NCBI GenBank assembly: GCA_963798805.1
Contig: CAWCVC010000010.1
Coordinates: 124,001-188,000 of the forward strand
Direction of reading: 5' to 3'
From: CAVZCK01 sp963798805
GTDB lineage: Bacteria; Pseudomonadota; Alphaproteobacteria; Rhizobiales; Rhodomicrobiaceae
Length of the DNA stretch: 64,000 nucleotides
The position numbers and the translations under genes were made by a program. Below are positions 28,598-37,804 of this stretch, piece by piece; position 1 is the stretch's first letter; each line of letters begins with the position of its first letter. The notes under the pieces were generated by a model, which saw only the letters and a list, made by a program, of their open reading frames with translations, was not told the origin of the DNA and searched no databases.

Positions 28598-29599
28598 ATG
28601 CGGAATTTCGACTACGTGGTGGCCGACCGGGTCGACGATGCCTTCGCCACCGATGGCGTCGGAGCGATGGTGATTGCCGGCGGCACCGAGTTGCTCAACT
28701 GGTTCCGGCTGGGCATCGCTGCGCCCGACATGGTGATGGACATCGGCCGCATCGCAGGGCTTAACGCGATCGAGCATTCCGGTAACCGGCTCTCGATCGG
28801 CGCTCTGGCGACGCTCAACCAGATCGGCGAGCATCCAGCCGTTCGTGAGCACGCGACTGTGCTGGCCGAAGCCTGCCTGAAGGCGGCCTCGGCTCAGATC
28901 CGAAACCGCGCGACCATCGGCGGCAACGTGCTGCAAAAGACGCGCTGTGCCTATTTCCGCGCAGAAGCACCACTGCCTTGGGGCTGTAACAAGCGCGCCG
29001 CCGGCACCGGCTGCGCCGCACGTGATGGGCTTAACGAGCGGCATGCGATCTTCGGGTGGACCGACGAATGCGTCGCGGCACAGCCGTCGGATCCACTCGT
29101 CGCACTTGCCGCGCTTGACGCGGAGGTCGAGATCGCAGGGCCTGCGGGCCGTCGCTCCCTGCATATCGGCGAACTGCATTTGACACAGCAGGAGGCAGCC
29201 GCCGCAGGTTTCGACGCAGCACGCGCCGAGACGCGGCTGAAACCCGGCGAGGTGATCGTCGGGTACCACTTCAAGGTCGACCATGGCGCGCGCTCGGCCT
29301 ATGCAAAGGTGCGCGAGCGCGCCAGCTATGAATACGCGCTCGTCTCCGCCGCCGCAGTTATCACGATCGGCGATGGCCGGATTGCGAGCGCCGCCGTTGC
29401 GCTGGGTTCGGTGGCGCAGAAGCCGTGGCGGCTACCCGCCGCAGAAGCGCAACTGGTCGGCCAGCCGCCGACGCGCAATGCCGTGCTTCCAATTCTGAAT
29501 GCAAGCCTGGCCGATGCCCGGCCGCTCGCACGCAATGGTTACAAGGTGGCGATGGCGGCCGGGGCCGCTGCGCGCGCGATCGTCGAGGCGGCGGCATGA
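28598..29599 (+). CDS. FAD-binding subunit of a PaoABC-type aldehyde oxidase
   Basis: A 333-residue CoxM/PaoB-like subunit with an N-terminal FAD region (VIAGGTELLNWFRLGI; RNRATIGGNVLQKTRCAYF) and a C-terminal CO-dehydrogenase flavoprotein domain. The segment with TRCAYFR, GCNKRAAGTGCAA holds the extra Cys residues that ligate a [4Fe-4S] cluster in PaoB, which places it with the YagS type and not with plain xanthine dehydrogenases. Its stop overlaps the next start (ATGA). Confidence 0.92.
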   Translation: MRNFDYVVADRVDDAFATDGVGAMVIAGGTELLNWFRLGIAAPDMVMDIGRIAGLNAIEHSGNRLSIGALATLNQIGEHPAVREHATVLAEACLKAASAQIRNRATIGGNVLQKTRCAYFRAEAPLPWGCNKRAAGTGCAARDGLNERHAIFGWTDECVAAQPSDPLVALAALDAEVEIAGPAGRRSLHIGELHLTQQEAAAAGFDAARAETRLKPGEVIVGYHFKVDHGARSAYAKVRERASYEYALVSAAAVITIGDGRIASAAVALGSVAQKPWRLPAAEAQLVGQPPTRNAVLPILNASLADARPLARNGYKVAMAAGAAARAIVEAAA

Positions 29600-31749
29600 G
29601 CATCGGACAACCAACCCGTCGGGTCGAAGGGCCGCTCAAGGTTACCGGCACAGCCAAATACGCGGCAGACAACTATCCCGCGGGCGCACTCCATGCGGTC
29701 ATGGTGGGATCTCCGGTAGCCGCCGGGCGGGTGACGGCGATCGATGCCGCGCGCGCTACCGCCGTGCCCGGCGTTGTGCGCGTGATCACCCATGTCGATG
29801 CACCGAAGCTCGGCGAGCTTCAGATGCCGGTTGCAATCACCCACCTTCCGCTCCAATCCGACGAGGTGCAATGGGAGGGCCAGACAATCGCCCTCGTAGT
29901 GGCGGAAACCCTTGAAGCTGCCGAGGAAGCCGCCCCTCTCGTGCGCGCATCGATCGCGCCGGTGGCCGCGCTAATCCCCGGCGGAGGCCGGCTGGAAACG
30001 CCACCGGACAACGGTTTCTGGACCATCAACGGCACCAAGGGCGATCCGCAGCGTGGTTTCGAGACGGCGGCGAAGCGGCTTGAGCAGAGCTATTTCCAGC
30101 CGACGCGCAACCATAATCCGATGGAGACATCGGCGTGCGTCGCGGAATGGAACAGCAACCAGCTGACCCTATGGGATTCCACCCAGTTCAGCCAGAATCC
30201 GCTGCAGGCCATGGCGATGGCGTTCGGCGTACCCAAGGAGAACGTCCGCATCATTGCGCCACACACTGGCGGCGGCTTCGGCTGTAAGGGCTATGTTTGG
30301 CCACACGAGATCCTGGCGGCACAGGCGGCCAAGATCACCGGCCGTCCCGTGCGCCTGCAGCTGACGCGGGCACAGATGTACTCAATGGTTGGCCACCAGC
30401 CCGAATGTCGCCAGACCGTAGCACTCGGCGCGGCGAGCGATGGCCAGCTAACGGCGATGCGCCACAAGGCCATCAACACCACCTCGTTGGCCGACATGCA
30501 GTTCGAAGGGCCGGCGACGGCAACCCGGACCTATTACGCATCGCCGGCGATTGACATCGAGCATCTGGTCGAGCGCGTAAACCTGGTGCTGTCGACACCT
30601 ATGCGCGCACCTGTCGAAGGTCCGGGGGGCTGGGCGCTGGAAAGCGCGATGGACGAACTCGCTATCGAACTCGGCATCGATCCGCTCGATCTTCGGCTCA
30701 AGAATTTCGCCGAGACGGAGCCTTTCGATGGAAAGCCGTGGTCATCGAACAAACTCAAGGAAGCCTACGCCGAGGCGGCAGAGTTGTTCGGCTGGCGCCA
30801 GCGCGCTCAGATGCCGAAGCAGGACGGTATCTGGTCGATAGGACGCGGTATGTCGATGGCAAGCACCTTCTGCGCGCGGTTTCCGAGCGAGGCGCGCGTA
30901 CGTGTGACGCGGGACGGCAGCGTCGTTGTCGAGGGCAGCTCCAACGACATCGGCACCGGAAACCAGACGGTGATCGTGCTCGCCGCCGCTGATGCGCTGG
31001 GCATCGATCCTGCAACCGTCAGTTTCCGCTGGGGAGACACGCGGCTGCCGCCCGCGGGTCCCGTCTACGGAAGCTCGCATACGATGGGAATGGGGGGTGC
31101 AGTGCGGCTCGCCGCGCTTGACGTGCGTAGCAAGCTTGCCGCTTATGGCGCTCCGGCGGAGAGGCCGCTTGATCTCGCCGCGTTGATGCGCCGTGCAAAC
31201 GTCTCGGAAGTGACCGGAGAAGGCAAGTTCGCATTCGGCGACGCACCCCTAAGCATGAATGGCTCAGGCACGCCTTATGCCATGCAGACTTGGGGCGCCA
31301 ACTTCGTCGAGGTGGGCGTGGACCGCGACCTCGGGCTTATCCGTCTGCGCCGCGTCGTCGCGCGGTACTCCGCGGGGCGGATCATCAATCCGCTCACGGC
31401 GAAAAGCCAAATGATAGGTGGAATCATCTGGGAATGGGGCAAGGCGACCATGGAAGCCTCGATGGTCGAGCCCCGATATGCGCGCTTTCTTGCGAAGAAC
31501 TTGTCCAATGTCGCAGTGCCCGTAAACGCGGACATCCCGCCAAACGCGATCGATGTCGGCTTTATCGACGAATTCGATCCCCATGCGAGCCCGATCGGCG
31601 CCCGTGGCATCGGCGAACTTGGTGCCACTGGCGTCGCTGCGGCGATCGCCAATGCGATCTACGACGCGGTGGGCGTCCGCGTACGCGAGGTGCCGATCCT
31701 TCCGCACCACATCCTTGAGGGCCTCGCGAAGAATGAGACGGCCCGATGA
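29596..31749 (+). CDS. Molybdenum-cofactor subunit of a PaoABC-type aldehyde oxidase
   Basis: A 717-residue large subunit: aldehyde-oxidase a/b hammerhead domain (RVEGPLKVTGTAKYAADN), Mo-pterin domains (HTGGGFGCKGYVWPHE; SNDIGTGNQT), and the catalytic Glu in IGARGIGELGATG near the C-terminus. It hydroxylates aldehydes or N-heteroaromatics using a Mo=O(OH)S centre. The ATG at 29596 overlaps the preceding stop. An XdhC/PaoD-type maturation factor is not found in the window. Confidence 0.93.
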   Translation: MSIGQPTRRVEGPLKVTGTAKYAADNYPAGALHAVMVGSPVAAGRVTAIDAARATAVPGVVRVITHVDAPKLGELQMPVAITHLPLQSDEVQWEGQTIALVVAETLEAAEEAAPLVRASIAPVAALIPGGGRLETPPDNGFWTINGTKGDPQRGFETAAKRLEQSYFQPTRNHNPMETSACVAEWNSNQLTLWDSTQFSQNPLQAMAMAFGVPKENVRIIAPHTGGGFGCKGYVWPHEILAAQAAKITGRPVRLQLTRAQMYSMVGHQPECRQTVALGAASDGQLTAMRHKAINTTSLADMQFEGPATATRTYYASPAIDIEHLVERVNLVLSTPMRAPVEGPGGWALESAMDELAIELGIDPLDLRLKNFAETEPFDGKPWSSNKLKEAYAEAAELFGWRQRAQMPKQDGIWSIGRGMSMASTFCARFPSEARVRVTRDGSVVVEGSSNDIGTGNQTVIVLAAADALGIDPATVSFRWGDTRLPPAGPVYGSSHTMGMGGAVRLAALDVRSKLAAYGAPAERPLDLAALMRRANVSEVTGEGKFAFGDAPLSMNGSGTPYAMQTWGANFVEVGVDRDLGLIRLRRVVARYSAGRIINPLTAKSQMIGGIIWEWGKATMEASMVEPRYARFLAKNLSNVAVPVNADIPPNAIDVGFIDEFDPHASPIGARGIGELGATGVAAAIANAIYDAVGVRVREVPILPHHILEGLAKNETAR

Positions 31750-31866
31750 GATCGTCTGACGGGGTCGGCTTGCGGGGCACTACAAATCGGGCCAAACCGA
31801 CGCCCGCGCCTGCCCCCGACGCGCTGAGCGTCGCAGGCGCGCGGTTGATCGCCTCGCTGTCGTAAG

Positions 31867-32383
31867 TTAAGGAGTTGAAGACCGACTGCGAAGCGCGCTC
31901 GGGCTTCGGCCATGCCATCGCTTGAAGGCCCGACTGAAGGCGCTGAGTTCCGAATAGCCGAGCATGAGCGCGATGGTCGTCAAATCATGTTCGGAACTTG
32001 TGACAGATGGTGAACTGGAGGCTGGAGTTTTCCTGGATCCAGCGGTAGTTGCGCCCGAGCGCAGCCAGGCCATCGCGAACAGTCGGGGCACTCATGACGA
32101 GCGTACCGATTGCGCTAAAATGGGCGGGCGTGAACCACTGCCCAAAGCGGGCCCCGAAAAAGTCGTCGCCGGTCTGACCTGCGGCTGTATCGAACAGACG
32201 GCAATAATCGATCAGTTCCAGACGCAGGGATGGGTCGGTAATCTTCGCCGGATCAACCCCGGCAAGCTCGAACACGCGATGTGAGTTGATGCCGGTTGCC
32301 GCGATCGAGCGGTCGATCCCGCTTGCGGCCGCAGCCAGGATCAGGGGATTCGTTACAGCGGGTACTGCCGATTGATGCGACAA
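31867..32383 (-). pseudogene. Collapsed AraC-family regulator
   Basis: The frame from 32383 encodes the N-terminal half of an arabinose-binding-domain AraC regulator (SGIDRSIAATGINSHRVFEL; YRWIQENSSLQFTI), then ends. Another frame downstream encodes only the last HTH segment (IALMLGYSELSAFSRAFKRW). A normal member has about 330 residues, so roughly half the protein, including the first HTH helix, is missing. The break is near 31985. It is adjacent to the aldehyde-oxidase operon and was probably once its regulator. Confidence 0.8.
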
Positions 32384-32817
32384 CTGCGACTCCCTGCTGC
32401 CGTTTCGCTGATGGCGTCCGCTTCGTATCGACAGCCGCCGTAACGGAATTTTTTCGCGGCACTTTGACAGATGTCAAGCGGCAGCCCAGACCTCCACTCA
32501 TGATGCCCAAGCCATCCGATGGGTTTTCCCTAAGATTAGGCTCGTGGCGCCATCCCGATTTGAGGGGGTGAGGCGGTTCAGCAATTTTGCCGTAATTTTG
32601 GCACGCCCAAAGATGATCAAGAGCTCAGTGCGCTATACGGAAAATCCATTTTTCCGATACCGAAATTGCGACAGCGAATGTCTGCAATCCCCATAAAGTT
32701 GCAGTCGACTGCTTGGGCATGAGTCTGCATCGGCAATATATCGGCCAAATGTCCCCATATGGAATAAGTGCCGCTGCGCGATTTTTGTGCTTCGCTAAAT
32801 CAATCGGGGAAAGATCG
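32384..32817. other. Gap with no recognisable gene, lower GC
   Basis: This stretch between the broken AraC gene and the Lrp-type regulator encodes nothing I recognise. From about 32580 its base composition is visibly more AT-rich than the flanking genes. It presumably includes the promoter of the Lrp-type gene. Short in-frame extensions of that gene into this region (TTG 32713, ATG 32719, ATG 32749) look unconserved. Confidence 0.5.
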
Positions 32818-33309
32818 TTGAAGCGCCTTCGATATGAAAATGGCGAAATCGATGCGGTAGACACCAAGATCCTCAACGCTTTGGTCAACAATGCGCGCAT
32901 CCGCATTGCGGATTTGGCGCGCTTGGTCCGCTTGTCGGCTCCGACTGTCTCTGAACGGATCAAGCGCCTCGAAGAAGCCGGCGTCATCGAAGGCTATACG
33001 TTGACACTCAATCCTAAAGCATTGGGATTGCCGATTGCAACCTGGCTTCGCATAAGGCCCCTACCAGGCAATCTGCACAAAGTCGCAGACATCTTGCGGG
33101 GGCTGCCGGAAGTCGTGGAGTGCGACCGGATCACAGGCGAAGACTGTTTCATCGCGCGAGCCCACGTCGCGTCAGTCGATGAGCTGGAAAAGTTGATCGA
33201 TCAGATCACCCCACATGCCATGACCACGACCTCGATTATTCAATCTTCGCCGGTCAAACGGCGTTTGCCACCGATCCACCAAACAAGCTCGGTTATTGCG
33301 GATCGATAA
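32818..33309 (+). CDS. Lrp/AsnC-family transcriptional regulator
   Basis: A 163-residue protein from the TTG at 32818: winged-helix HTH (IDAVDTKILNALVNNARI; RLSAPTVSERIKRLEEAGVI) followed by the RAM effector domain (LPEVVECDRITGEDCFIARA). GGGGAAAG lies 5-8 bases before this TTG and the resulting length is normal for the family; further upstream starts exist in frame. Lrp proteins sense amino acids or related small molecules. Possible targets are the neighbouring GST or the oxidase operon. Confidence 0.87.
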   Translation: MKRLRYENGEIDAVDTKILNALVNNARIRIADLARLVRLSAPTVSERIKRLEEAGVIEGYTLTLNPKALGLPIATWLRIRPLPGNLHKVADILRGLPEVVECDRITGEDCFIARAHVASVDELEKLIDQITPHAMTTTSIIQSSPVKRRLPPIHQTSSVIADR

Positions 33310-33556
33310 TGTGTGATCGTGGCATCTTCTCGCAGCGACCGCGTAGTTCGTTCGGCTCGATATTAGGAGGCAGTCCCCCCGCGTCCCTGGTTATCATGAA
33401 ACCGGGTCAACTTCGTTCGGTTCAGTTCGTTTTTGTAGAGGTCAGACCCGCTACGAAGCGGCACGTGTTTTCGGTCCACGTCCTGAAACCATTTCAAAGA
33501 TGGGCCGATTCTCGGCGCCACTGGGTTATGCGCGCACCAATATTAGGCTATCCTCA

Positions 33557-34174
33557 ATGCTAAAGCTTTTTGGCCAGGCTCAGTCGCGTGCGAGCCGCTC
33601 ACTATGGGTGCTTGAGGAGATTGGCATTCCGTACGAGCACGTGCCGGTACGGCCTTACACGGAGAGCCGGTCTGCCGAATATCTGCGCATCAATCCTAAC
33701 GGACATATCCCAAGCTTGGAGGACGACGCGTTTGTGCTCTGGGAGTCCCTCGCGATCAATATTTATCTCGCCGAGAGCTACGCTGAGGCACCCTTATGGC
33801 CAGCCGCGACGAAAGAGCATGCGCGGGTTTATCAATGGAGCCTCTGGGCTGCGAATGAGATCGAGCCTTGGATCGTGAGCATTGCAAAGGGCCTGTCGAA
33901 GCAGTCGCCTGATCCGGCCGCCGTCACGGTCGGGCTGGACGAACTCTCCGCTGCACTTCGCATACTCGAAGACAGGCTGCACGGACCATATCTCCTAGGC
34001 GGCGACTTCACGGTCGGCGATATCAACCTTGCTTCGACCCTTCGCGAGCCGGGAGAGACCGGCGTTTCCGGAATCGCGGCGATTGATCTTGCGCCTTTCC
34101 CAAATGTCGCAGGTTGGCTGGATCGCTGTAGTGCACGGCCCGCGAACCGCCGTGTAGCCTCCATGGTGGACTAA
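33557..34174 (+). CDS. Glutathione S-transferase family protein, C-terminus at an IS boundary
   Basis: A 205-residue GST: N-terminal thioredoxin-like domain (LFGQAQSRASRSLWVLEEIG; NPNGHIPSLEDD; WESLAINIYLAE) and helical C-terminal domain (LLGGDFTVGDINLAS). The start at 33557 is where the conserved sequence begins. The TAA stop at 34172-34174 uses the first base of the adjacent insertion sequence, so the last residues may have been altered by that insertion, although the protein is almost full length. Confidence 0.88.
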   Translation: MLKLFGQAQSRASRSLWVLEEIGIPYEHVPVRPYTESRSAEYLRINPNGHIPSLEDDAFVLWESLAINIYLAESYAEAPLWPAATKEHARVYQWSLWAANEIEPWIVSIAKGLSKQSPDPAAVTVGLDELSAALRILEDRLHGPYLLGGDFTVGDINLASTLREPGETGVSGIAAIDLAPFPNVAGWLDRCSARPANRRVASMVD

Positions 34175-35464
34175 GGACACTCCGAACAATAACTGCTACG
34201 AAAACCCTGGTTGTCTTGGTTTGATTGTGTAGTTCCATTCGGGATGGAAATCATCGCCTGTTATGTCGAGCCGCTCCATTTCGGCGTGACTGACCTTGAT
34301 GCCCTTCTCATAGGTGCGGGTATCGAGCGCACATTCGACCTTCAGTCCAGCCTTTGTCGTCGTGGCGCCAATCAGCTCGACGATTGCGAGACGATCCGTT
34401 AGCGGACGGCCACGCCAGTTCTGCGTGATGTAGCAAAACATGCGGTGCTCGATCTTATTCCATTTGGACGTGCCCGGCGGATAGTGGTGGACGTGGAGCA
34501 CGAGCCCAGTCTCGTCGGCAAACTTCTGCAACTCGACCTTCCAGAGTCGCACGCGCGCGCCGTTCGAGCCGCCGCAGTCCGCCGTGATCGTCAGCTCTTG
34601 CGCCTTTGGATATCGCTGACGTCCCATCCGTCCGAGCCAGCTGCGGATCGCCTCGACGGCGAACTCGGCCGTGTCGCTGGTGATCCCGACACTGACGAAT
34701 CCGGCATTGGCCGCCACGTCATAGACGCCGTAAGGCACCGCTTTGCCGAGCTCCTTGTCGACGAAATCGTGCACGTTCACACGCTGCGGGTTGCCATTGG
34801 GCCGATAGTCGGAGCCACCATTCTTGAGGTTGCCGACCAGCTCTTTCTTCTTCGTATCGACCGAGATGACCGGTTGTCCGGCTGCCTGCGCCGCGACGAC
34901 CTTCATGTTGATGTGCTCGAACTGTGCGTTGCGGTCGGGATGCCTTGCGCCTTCATCCGCCTTGCGATTGTGCTGGCGCGAGAAGCCGAGCTTCACCAGC
35001 TCCTTGCGCACGGTATCGGCGCTGATCGGGTGCCCCATCGCCGTCAGCGTCTCGGCCAGCTTGTCCATGCTCTTCGACACCCAGATCAGAGGCCGTATAG
35101 GATCGCCGAGGGTTGCAAGCTCGACAAGGCGCTTGAGCTCGGGCACAAGCTCTGGATCCGTTTCGGCAACGGCTTCGCATCGAGATCGTCCTCGCCGCGA
35201 TTGATCGTCGAGCGGGCGAGCCCGGTGATCCGCGCGACAACCGCAAGACCGCCCCAGCCGGCGGTCCGCACCTCGGCCGCTGCGAACAGGCGCCGCCCCC
35301 GCTCGTCGAGCCGGATGCCGACCGTGTCCCAGCGATATTGAATGGCGTCCTCGTCGATCATGCAACCGACATACCCTTGTTCGCCCAGATCCGGAATCCC
35401 AGCAGGCTGAGTCACACCGTCGCACGTACACGGATCGCGATTCAGTTATTGTTCGAGATGTCCT
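34174..35464 (-). mobile_element. ISAzo13-family insertion sequence, degenerate
   Basis: A 1,291-bp element. Terminal inverted repeats are at 34174-34195 (AGGACACTCCGAACAATAAC...) and 35443-35464 (reverse complement AGGACATCTCGAACAATAAC...), matching at 19 of 22 bases. The transposase stop codon directly abuts the left repeat. No clear target duplication is visible. The transposase gene is frameshifted, so the element cannot move by itself. Confidence 0.85.
34196..35361 (-). pseudogene. ISAzo13-family transposase, frameshifted
   Basis: The N-terminal part (from about 35361: EDAIQYRWDTVGIRLDERGR; ITGLARSTINRGEDDL) lies in one frame. The main body lies in another, from about AETDPELVPELKRLVE to the end, including ADTVRKELVKLGFSRQHNRK, the ITADCGGSNGARVRLW and HHYPPGTSKWNKIEHRMF catalytic-core segments. 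The junction near 35165-35190 is missing a short stretch that is normally Gly/Arg-rich, giving a frameshift by deletion. The remaining sequence is well preserved, so inactivation is fairly recent. Confidence 0.85.
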
Positions 35465-35620
35465 AACCAAGGCGGGGCGGACCCGGGCTTCGCCGAAGTC
35501 GCGCGCTATGACGCATGGCTCGGCCGGCGGCACCAAGCGCGCTCCTCGGAGGTATGCGGCGCCTAGTTGGCCATCTTCGGCCTCGCAATGCATCGACCGG
35601 TTCGGAGGTGGGGGATCAGT

Positions 35621-35840
35621 GTGGAGTACGTCAAGCTTAGCAGAGCCGGACTCAAGCTTTCTCGCATTTGCCTGCTTTGCAAGGCACTACATGTCGCCAG
35701 CGCCAACGGCTGGACACGTTTTATGTCTATGCAGCCGCCTACAACTTGATCTATCGCGAAGAAGAGCGCGAGATGCCGCCACTGTGAGGCCGAAGGCGTC
35801 GGTGTTATAGCCTGGAGCCCGCTTGCACGCGGGCGTCCAT
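35621..35840 (+). pseudogene. Aldo/keto reductase remnant
   Basis: GTG at 35621 begins VEYVKLSRAGLKLSRICL, the typical aldo/keto reductase N-terminus. It then jumps to a distal part of the same family: VASANGWTRFMSMQ, then in other frames YNLIYREEEREMPPL and CEAEGVGVIAWSPLARG. At least two frameshifts and a deletion of most of the barrel are needed to explain this. It lies between the right end of the ISAzo13-type element and the cupin gene. The 35465-35620 stretch before it shows nothing certain. Confidence 0.8.
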
Positions 35841-35881
35841 GAGCGGTGCGCGATCATAGTAATGGCTAGGAGGAATGCCCC

Positions 35882-36199
35882 GTGCCGAGAATTTACACCG
35901 ATACGCTGACATTCAAGGCGACGAAGCCATGGGGTGCGCGGGAGCTTGCTGAGATCGACGGCGCCACCGTCCGCCTGCACTGGACCGATCAGCCTTATAA
36001 ATGGCACGTGAACGACGGTATCGAAGTCTTTGTCGTCCTCGACGGGAAGGTCGAGATGCGCTACCGCGAAGACGAGATCGAGAAGTCGGTCATCCTGACG
36101 CCCGGCGCCATGTTCATCGCCGATATCGGCGATGAACATGTGGCCCATCCCATAGGGGAGGCTCGCATCCTCGTTATCGAGCGCAAAGGCTCGGTCTGA
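35882..36199 (+). CDS. Small cupin-domain protein
   Basis: A 105-residue single cupin: KWHVNDGIEVFVVLDGKVEMRY split over the first motif (His and Glu ligand positions visible) and SVILTPGAMFIADIGDEHVA over the second. It starts with GTG; AGGAGGA lies 8 bases upstream, which decides the start against an out-of-frame ATG. Function unknown; possibly a small-molecule isomerase or sensor. Confidence 0.85.
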   Translation: MPRIYTDTLTFKATKPWGARELAEIDGATVRLHWTDQPYKWHVNDGIEVFVVLDGKVEMRYREDEIEKSVILTPGAMFIADIGDEHVAHPIGEARILVIERKGSV

Positions 36200-36202
36200 G
36201 CG

Positions 36203-36335
36203 CTAGTGGATCAAACATGACATTTGAGTCCCTCGCGCCGCGTGGCGGCCTTGAGGTAAGAACTTCAAATGTCATGAAGATTTGATCCATCAGCGAAAAA
36301 GCGAGAGGTTCGAAGCGTTAAATTCGAACCACTAG
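36203..36335. repeat. Composite palindromic element bounded by CTAGTGG and CCACTAG
   Basis: It begins with CTAGTGG at 36203 and ends with CCACTAG at 36335. The first part folds as GGATCAAA...CATGACATTTGA against TCAAATGTCATG...TTTGATCC (36207-36290); the second part holds GGTTCGAA/TTCGAACC (36307-36329). It shares GACATTTGAGT with the element at 51392. It begins 4 bp after the cupin stop codon. Confidence 0.72.
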
Positions 36336-36664
36336 GCCGGGTGTCGCCGAAAGCGCCATCAGCCCCTCTGATGCGCGCCTTGTTCTTAACGCTTGCTTTG
36401 GCTCAATGCCGCCCAACTCTGCGATTCAACCTGCTTATGGCGACGTTGCCCGAGAGTCTGGGCCGAAACCAGTGGGGGATCCCCCTTCTTCAGGTGCACT
36501 GCTAACCCGCAAACGATTGTCGCCTCTTTAGAAGGGACCTTCCTCCAGGAGCGGGATTTTCGTTTGAGCGAGGGCCGCGTCGCACGAAGCGGTCCGGAAG
36601 ACTGCGCGAATGATTTCGCGACTCACAGAAACCATGCGGCGGTTCGAGCAATGGAGGAATTGTC
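36336..36664. other. Gap with no recognisable gene
   Basis: The 329 bases between the palindromic element and the epimerase gene encode no family I recognise. GGAGGAA near the right end is the ribosome-binding site of the epimerase gene. The promoter of that gene should lie here. Confidence 0.5.
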
Positions 36665-37594
36665 ATGCACGTTTTTCTGGCGGGAGCAACTGGTGCAATC
36701 GGTAGGCCGCTTGTGCAGTATTTGACCGACCGCGGCCATCGGGTCATGGCGTCGACGCGAAGCGTTACGAAAGCGGAGCAGTTACGCCAGATCGGGGCCA
36801 CGCCGGTCATTGTAGATGCCCTCGATGAGGCTGCGCTTTTCAGAGCCATTACAGCAGCGCAGCCGGAGGCGATTATTCACCCAATGACAGCGCTCGCGGG
36901 CACAGCGAACCTGAGGAATTTTGACCGCTGGTTCGCCGCCACCAACGAACTCAGAACGAAAGGAACTGACAATATGCTTGCCGCTGCGCGCGCCGTTGGC
37001 GCGGAGCGCTTTATCGCACAGAGCTACACGGGCTGGAACAATGTGCGCGAGGGTGCTCCGGTGAAGACGGAGGACGACCCATTCGACGCGCATCCGGCCA
37101 AGAAGCAGACCAAGAGCTTGGCGGCGATCCGGTATCTCGAGCGTACTGTTCTTGAGTCATCCGCGACCGGCATTGTGCTTCGTTTCGGAAACTTCTACGG
37201 CCCAGGAGCCTCGGAAGAAATGGTAGGGCTCGTCCGCAAGCGAATGTTGCCGATTCTGGGCAGCGGTGCCGGTATCTGGTCGTGGCTCCACGTCGATGAT
37301 GCCGCCGCAGCAACCGCGGCGGCGCTGGAGCGCGGCTCTCATGGCGTCTACAATATCGTCGACGACGAGCCGGCACCCGTCTCGGAATGGCTGCCCTATT
37401 TGGCGGCGGCGGTTGGTGCGAAGCCTCCCCTTCGCATGCCTGCCTGGCTCGGCCGTCTTCTTGTCGGGGAAGTCGCTGTGCAGTGGATGACCGAGGGCCG
37501 CGGCGCGTCAAACGCCAAGGCCAAGCGCGAATTGGGATGGCAGCTTCGGTGGCCGACATGGCGCCAAGGTTTCCGTCACGGCCTGTCCCGATAG
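36665..37594 (+). CDS. NAD-dependent epimerase/dehydratase (extended SDR)
   Basis: A 309-residue extended short-chain dehydrogenase. The Rossmann motif GATGAIGRPLVQYL is at the N-terminus. The active-site region is unusual, with FIAQSYTGWNN in place of a clear YxxxK; a possible Lys is in the KKQTKSLAAIRYLE segment. The NAD(P)-binding region and later motifs (RFGNFYGPGASEEM) fit nucleoside-sugar epimerase-like proteins of the YwnB/NAD(P)H-binding type. GGAGGAA precedes the ATG. Substrate unknown. Confidence 0.85.
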   Translation: MHVFLAGATGAIGRPLVQYLTDRGHRVMASTRSVTKAEQLRQIGATPVIVDALDEAALFRAITAAQPEAIIHPMTALAGTANLRNFDRWFAATNELRTKGTDNMLAAARAVGAERFIAQSYTGWNNVREGAPVKTEDDPFDAHPAKKQTKSLAAIRYLERTVLESSATGIVLRFGNFYGPGASEEMVGLVRKRMLPILGSGAGIWSWLHVDDAAAATAAALERGSHGVYNIVDDEPAPVSEWLPYLAAAVGAKPPLRMPAWLGRLLVGEVAVQWMTEGRGASNAKAKRELGWQLRWPTWRQGFRHGLSR

Positions 37595-37804
37595 CAGCAA
37601 ACGGGATCGCCGCATTTTAGGATCGAAGTTTAAGCTCTACGGGCATGACCCTTTGTCCGGTGCATGAGCGCGCCGGCCGCTCAGCTGCGCATGAACGATC
37701 TTCCCGCAGTCGCAGCAGGCCACAGCCCATATCTTCGCGTTTCCACATGGCCAAGACTCGAAGCGGACTCGCGATTGCATTGTTTCAGACATAGGATCCC
37801 CCCG

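Noticed and set aside
35465..35620. Possible displaced GST C-terminal fragment (GADPGFAEVARYDAWLGR)
   Set aside because: The match is a vague impression over one short stretch; not enough to call a remnant.
36203..36335. Possible CRISPR-like repeat unit
   Set aside because: There are no regularly spaced direct repeats, only nested inverted repeats.
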